Assembly: GCA_013298375.1 (NCBI GenBank)
Contig: JAAFHM010000181.1
Coordinates: 1-9,026, forward strand
DNA length: 9,026 bases
Direction of reading: 5' to 3'
DNA from: Ignavibacteria bacterium
Lineage (GTDB): Bacteria > Bacteroidota > Ignavibacteria > Kapaibacteriales > UBA4661
Shown: in pieces, positions 7,401 to 9,026 of the stretch
Layout: every line of letters starts with the position of its first letter
Numbering within the stretch: position 1 is the first letter of the stretch
The notes under the pieces: generated by a model
What the model was told of the DNA's origin: nothing
Seen by the model: only the letters and a program-made list of their open reading frames with translations
The model's database searches: none
Position numbers and translations under genes: made by a program

Positions 7401-7503
7401 GGAGATTGGCGTACGCGGATTTCGGATTTCAGCAATTAAAAAACTCAAAGCCGATGGCTTATCCACCAAGCGGATTGTGGAGATTTTGACTGATAGAGAT
7501 TGA
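4468..7503 (+). CDS. BlaR1-like M56 membrane metalloprotease with beta domain and 26-residue repeat solenoid
   Basis: At 1011 residues this is far longer than BlaR1 or MecR1 (about 590). Predicted membrane helices are near 13-40, 51-73, 137-159 and 346-364. The zinc protease domain holds HEIAH at 237-241, and a third ligand, probably Glu278 or Glu276, lies in RQEREHAADD (274-283), followed by the cytosolic part ending near 340. After the last helix and an Ala/Pro-rich linker (366-415) comes a beta-rich domain (about 430-515, with GEVEFRLVKESGTFTFAG) and then 17 exact 26-residue repeats (565-1006), preceded by one or two degenerate copies. There is no penicillin-binding SxxK/SxN/KTG domain, so the ligand is not predicted to be a beta-lactam by homology. 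By analogy with BlaR1, the external part senses a signal and activates the protease to inactivate the neighbouring repressor. AAAGGA at 4454-4459 lies eight bases before the ATG. M56 proteins with similar beta plus repeat tails occur in other phyla, from memory, without a known ligand. Confidence 0.95.
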   Translation: MNTLQTFLPQSLTDALGWTLLHSLWQGTLIAFTLGVAMILLRRSSARTRSVVASVALVSTMVSLALTFIALYEPIRVNEAALDAASAQVEKTMSTPATTAAPDASAKVARALQFAPLRLSHIQITPEAAWIERVQEYLPILVVVWLLGAICLALRFLGGMAYAQRMRHFRAHPASSAWQNRVEEFSERLKLRRVPHLMESGLANAPMLVGFLKPVILVPMGFLTGLQTAHVEAIIAHEIAHARHQDYIMSIVQAIIETVMFYHPAVWWMSAQIRQEREHAADDLAASLCGDSRALANALAILEERSLASDEAHFATAGVGANDGHLLTRVKRLLGKPTERTFSLEYLAAYCVITALFALSLTASPMLQPMVKPIIAPVVAQAQAAASTLVARIVAPIAPNANNLIAQNDSTKNESERSFSFSSEDAINTEGFWEAKFKERALTLIMYKNKWGKNRYNGTVYTGLRYNEVQGLSADKARTLSGEVEFRLVKESGTFTFAGDAKGGEARGNYTFQPSKDYAEKLKSFGFTNVTDRDLVTLALTDVKVELLQELAGLKLSLDDAIEIAVVGIKPEFVREARKLGLNGEEIKEYGVLGIKTDYITEMKKNGYTIDEIKELGVLGIKPEYVNEMKKYGIKTEEIKEYGALGIRPEKVKELKDEGVPTDEIKEYGVLGIRPDYVKEMKALGYKVEDIKEIGVLGIRPEMVKEYKAAGVRVEEIKEYGVLGIKVDYIKQMKDLGYKVEDIKELGALGIRPTAVKEYKDAGVPISEIKEYGVLGIRMDYIKQMKSLGYKVEDIKELGVLGIRPEMVKEFKDAGVPISEIKEYGVLGIRTGYIKEMKALGYKIEDIKEVGVLGIKPETVKAYKNAGLRVDDIKEFAVMGIKPEFVKKMRDKGFSSEEIREFGARGLTLDVLSSLRGLGLNRDEISDFGVRDIKPEYIKEMKALGFSNDDIEELGVRHIKPEVAKELKAMGFSTDDIAEIGVRGFRISAIKKLKADGLSTKRIVEILTDRD
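6160..7485 (+). repeat. 17 tandem 78-bp coding repeats (26-residue units)
   Basis: Seventeen units follow each other without insertion or deletion and end five codons before the stop. Typical positions within a unit are GVLGI(K/R)P at 1-7, (V/I)KEMK or VKEYK at 10-14, (L/A)G(Y/V) at 16-18 and (D/E)IKE at 22-25. Each unit should form two short helices. Units 4-12 are the most alike, while 13-17 are diverged (for example unit 14 starts GARGLTLD). A degenerate unit precedes the array at residues 539-564. DNA similarity is high enough in the centre for mispairing and copy-number change. Confidence 0.97.
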
Positions 7504-7541
7504 GCGAGAAGCGTTTCCTTCTGCACTTGCGCGAAAAACAT

Positions 7542-7577
7542 AAAAAGCCTACCAAGCCTTATTTGGTGGGCTTTTTT
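7542..7577 (+). terminator. Strong intrinsic terminator of the repressor-protease operon
   Basis: A 14-bp stem pairs AAAAAGCCTACCAA (7542-7555) with TTGGTGGGCTTTTT (7563-7576). It has one U-G wobble and a seven-base loop, and it runs into six Ts. It lies 38 bp beyond the protease stop. The A-run on the left arm means it could also act on the other strand, although no convergent gene is visible. Confidence 0.88.
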
Positions 7578-7601
7578 GTTCTGATGCGGCGCAATGTTAC
7601 A

Positions 7602-7615
7602 GGATAAATTTATCC
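7602..7615. promoter_or_regulatory. Perfect 14-bp palindrome
   Basis: GGATAAATTTATCC is fully self-complementary with no spacer. It begins 25 bp after the upstream terminator's T-run. It could be a dimeric regulator's operator. The binding protein is unknown, and its half-sites do not match the TACGAA operators. Confidence 0.45.
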
Positions 7616-7627
7616 CCTAGTTTTACT

Positions 7628-7642
7628 TTGGCAAGTTGCCAA
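7628..7642. promoter_or_regulatory. Perfect 15-bp dyad
   Basis: TTGGCAA-G-TTGCCAA has 7-bp arms around one central base. Its centre is about 26 bp from the centre of the palindrome at 7602-7615. It may be a second operator or the stem of a small RNA hairpin, but no T-run follows, so it is not an intrinsic terminator. Confidence 0.45.
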
Positions 7643-7651
7643 TAACGTAGA

Positions 7652-7669
7652 TACGGAAAACTACGGAAA
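7652..7669. repeat. Tandem direct repeat with 10-bp period
   Basis: TACGGAAA occurs at 7652-7659 and again at 7662-7669, exactly one helical turn apart and just downstream of the two dyads. It could be an activator half-site pair or chance. Confidence 0.35.
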
Positions 7670-7813
7670 CATTGTGTGAATGGCTTGAATACGTGTTTTC
7701 GTCAAAATGCACTTAAACCAAGAGCGTGGGCTTTTAGCGGCGCACAAGGTATGCCCTTTATACCCTCAAAAAATGTGGTTCTCAGAATTACAATAAAATA
7801 GATTTACCTCGTC

Positions 7814-7819
7814 TATAAT
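7814..7819 (+). promoter_or_regulatory. Probable -10 box of the methyltransferase gene
   Basis: A perfect TATAAT lies 38 bp upstream of the methyltransferase ATG. The -35 region is poor: TTACAA at 7788-7793 would need a 20-bp spacer. This suggests a weak or activator-dependent promoter. Confidence 0.45.
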
Positions 7820-7857
7820 GGCTAAATCAATATTTTTTTACAATTTTCTTTCTATCA

Positions 7858-8679
7858 ATGACTTTACCGGAAATTAGAAACCACTGGGAAAACTGGGCAT
7901 CGGAATTCGGAACAGATCTCCGTGCAACAACCAAAACCCCGACCATTAAACAGTTGGAAGTGGATGTTTTGCAGCGTGCTATTAAAAAAACAGAATTATG
8001 GGTAAGCCGTAAGAATTTATCCATTCTGGATGTTGGCTGCGGTAATGGTTACAACTCTTTCGCTATGAGTACATTCCTTCCGGAATGTCATTTTACGGGC
8101 ATTGACTATGTGCCTGCCATGATTGACAATGCCAAGATTATTAAAGAGAATAATCCGAAGTACAAAGATATTTCCTTCTTTGTAGGTGATGCGCTTGATT
8201 TAGTCTCGAACACCAATCTTGCTACAGGATATGATGTGATTTTCACCGACCGTTGCGTTATCAATCTTAACCCGCTCGAAATGCAACTCAAATCGTTCGA
8301 CGAAATGGTTGCTAAGACCAATAAAGGCGGCTATATCATGATTCTGGAAAATAGCGTTCAGACTCATGCTCGTCAAAATGATTTGCGCGTAGCAGTAGGC
8401 TTACCGCCACGCCCGGTGATGGAATTTAATCTTTTCATTGATGAGCCGGCATTTATCGCTCATGCTGAGAAATCAACGAAACTTGTTCGCATTGATGACT
8501 TCGGTACGCTGCATGATATTTTGCTCTATGTCATTACGCCGATGTTGAATAATGGCGTTGTGGATTATGATCACCCCGTCGTGAAAGCCGCAACAGAACT
8601 TTGTGTCTCGTTGCCGGAAAAATATGAAAATCAATTCGGCACCTTTGGTCAGAATCGTTTGTGGATTTTCCAGAAATAA
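7858..8679 (+). CDS. Class I SAM-dependent methyltransferase
   Basis: The 273-residue protein carries a Rossmann-type methyltransferase core. Motif I is ILDVGCGNG at 56-64, the acidic residue binding the SAM ribose is Asp83 in TGIDYVPAMI, and motif II is VGDALDL at 109-115. The segment VIFTDRCVINL (127-137) takes the place of motif IV. The N-terminal stretch with HWENWASEFGTDLRATTKTP (9-28) resembles, from memory, small-molecule or sugar methyltransferases found near surface polysaccharide genes, but the substrate cannot be read. The start at 7858 is chosen because the frame is closed upstream by TAA at 7816-7818 with no other start codon. It has no Shine-Dalgarno sequence, only an AT-rich leader, unlike the regulatory operon. 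An intrinsic terminator follows, so the gene is probably monocistronic. Confidence 0.9.
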   Translation: MTLPEIRNHWENWASEFGTDLRATTKTPTIKQLEVDVLQRAIKKTELWVSRKNLSILDVGCGNGYNSFAMSTFLPECHFTGIDYVPAMIDNAKIIKENNPKYKDISFFVGDALDLVSNTNLATGYDVIFTDRCVINLNPLEMQLKSFDEMVAKTNKGGYIMILENSVQTHARQNDLRVAVGLPPRPVMEFNLFIDEPAFIAHAEKSTKLVRIDDFGTLHDILLYVITPMLNNGVVDYDHPVVKAATELCVSLPEKYENQFGTFGQNRLWIFQK

Positions 8680-8725
8680 GATTTCGGCTGAACAGCGAAT
8701 TTCAGATACTCAGAGATACTCAACC

Positions 8726-8769
8726 GCAACGCACAGAGTCAGCATTTGCCGCCTGTGCGTTGCTTTTTT
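8726..8769 (+). terminator. Intrinsic terminator after the methyltransferase
   Basis: A perfect 11-bp stem pairs GCAACGCACAG (8726-8736) with CTGTGCGTTGC (8753-8763) around a 16-base loop, followed by six Ts (8764-8769). It lies 46 bp past the methyltransferase stop and only 30 bp before the next start codon. A small direct repeat, AGATACTCA at 8704-8712 and 8714-8722, precedes it. Confidence 0.88.
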
Positions 8770-8799
8770 GTTCAATACCACCAGTCACTTTGGGACGCA

Positions 8800-9026
8800 A
8801 TGGCTACGATGACAACATCATATATTTTTTTCGACCTTGATGGTACGCTTGCCGATAACCTGTCGGCAATGTACCAAATCTACGCTAATTTCCTTGCTGA
8901 GTTCTCGCTTGAGGCTACCAAAGCAGAATTTGATAGCTTGAATGGTCCGTCATTACGGGAAATCGTCGGTATTCTCAAACAGCGCTATGGGCTTGCACCG
9001 AGTGAAGAGGAGCTTTACCGAATGTA
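8800..9026 (+). CDS. HAD-superfamily phosphatase, beta-phosphoglucomutase-like (3' truncated)
   Basis: The first 75 residues are visible before the window ends. FFDLDGTLADN (10-20) is HAD motif I: Asp12 is the expected nucleophile and Asp14 the general acid/base, with the +2 threonine at 16. The following helical segment, with YQIYANFLAEF and NGPSLREIVGILKQRYGL, looks like the four-helix C1 cap of phosphoglycolate phosphatase and phosphoglucomutase-like enzymes. The substrate is unknown. Two in-frame starts exist, at 8800 and 8809. GGGA at 8792-8795 is close to 8800 (4 bases) and 13 bases from 8809, so the start is not settled. The gene begins 30 bp after a terminator, which leaves little room for its own promoter. 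A role beside the methyltransferase in sugar metabolism is possible but not shown. Confidence 0.9.
   Translation, partial: MATMTTSYIFFDLDGTLADNLSAMYQIYANFLAEFSLEATKAEFDSLNGPSLREIVGILKQRYGLAPSEEELYRM

Larger units (their letters stand above)
7578..7857. other. Palindrome-rich intergenic region upstream of the methyltransferase
   Basis: No gene is recognisable in these 280 bp, and the longest frames are short. The first half contains two perfect dyads and a 10-bp-period direct repeat (listed separately). A 5-7-5 inverted repeat, GGTAT/ATACC, lies at 7748-7764. The last 60 bp are AT-rich and hold the likely methyltransferase promoter. The density of symmetric elements suggests a regulatory region, possibly for a factor encoded elsewhere. 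Confidence 0.5.

Noticed and set aside
6160..7485. Regular 78-bp repeats suggesting a CRISPR array or satellite
   Set aside because: The repeats are contiguous without spacers, stay in one reading frame, and encode conserved 26-residue units inside the M56 protein.
4468..7503. True beta-lactam sensor BlaR1/MecR1
   Set aside because: The M56 domain is clear, but the penicillin-binding domain (SxxK, SxN, KTG) is absent and replaced by the beta domain and repeats. No beta-lactamase gene is in the window.
7818..7877. 19-codon leader peptide overlapping the methyltransferase start
   Set aside because: It has no ribosome binding site, and its ATG overlaps the TATAAT box, so a transcript from that promoter would start after it.
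8603..8812. 69-codon open frame spanning the end of the methyltransferase and the terminator
   Set aside because: It runs through the terminator hairpin and overlaps two better-supported genes in other frames.

Overview
This 9 kb window looks like chromosomal sequence from a member of the FCB group, most likely on the Chlorobiota / Ignavibacteria / Kapabacteria side. That is an inference from protein family resemblance: a secreted 'asparagine synthetase B-like' protein typical of Bacteroidota and Chlorobiota, and a BlaI / M56 pair of the kind common in these phyla. Base composition is intermediate, and several genes have clear Shine-Dalgarno sequences. Every gene I can support reads on the + strand.

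Layout: (1) The 3' part of a NodU/CmcH-type O-carbamoyltransferase enters from the left edge and stops at 1696. (2) About 520 bp without a recognisable gene follows; it holds one doubtful small reading frame at 1927-2205. (3) A pterin-4a-carbinolamine dehydratase gene (2217-2519) is followed by a secreted 425-residue protein of the family usually labelled asparagine synthetase B, although it has no asparagine synthetase domain. An intrinsic terminator closes this pair. (4) A two-gene regulatory operon occupies 3976-7577: twin operator palindromes over a -10 box, a BlaI/MecI-type repressor, a giant BlaR1-like M56 membrane metalloprotease, and a strong terminator. The protease lacks the usual penicillin-binding sensor. 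It carries instead a small beta-rich domain and a solenoid of 17 gap-free 26-residue repeats. (5) A palindrome-rich 280 bp spacer leads into a class I SAM-dependent methyltransferase, another intrinsic terminator, and the 5' end of a HAD-family phosphatase that runs off the right edge.

How the genes may work together: the repressor and the protease form a sense-cleave-derepress module. By analogy with BlaR1/BlaI, an extracytoplasmic ligand or envelope state read by the repeat domain would activate the HEIAH protease, which would cause loss of the repressor and open the operon's own promoter and probably distant targets. The carbamoyltransferase, the methyltransferase and possibly the HAD phosphatase fit glycan or natural-product tailoring, but they are separated by unrelated units and need not share a pathway. 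The most interesting element is the M56-solenoid sensor with its paired operators.
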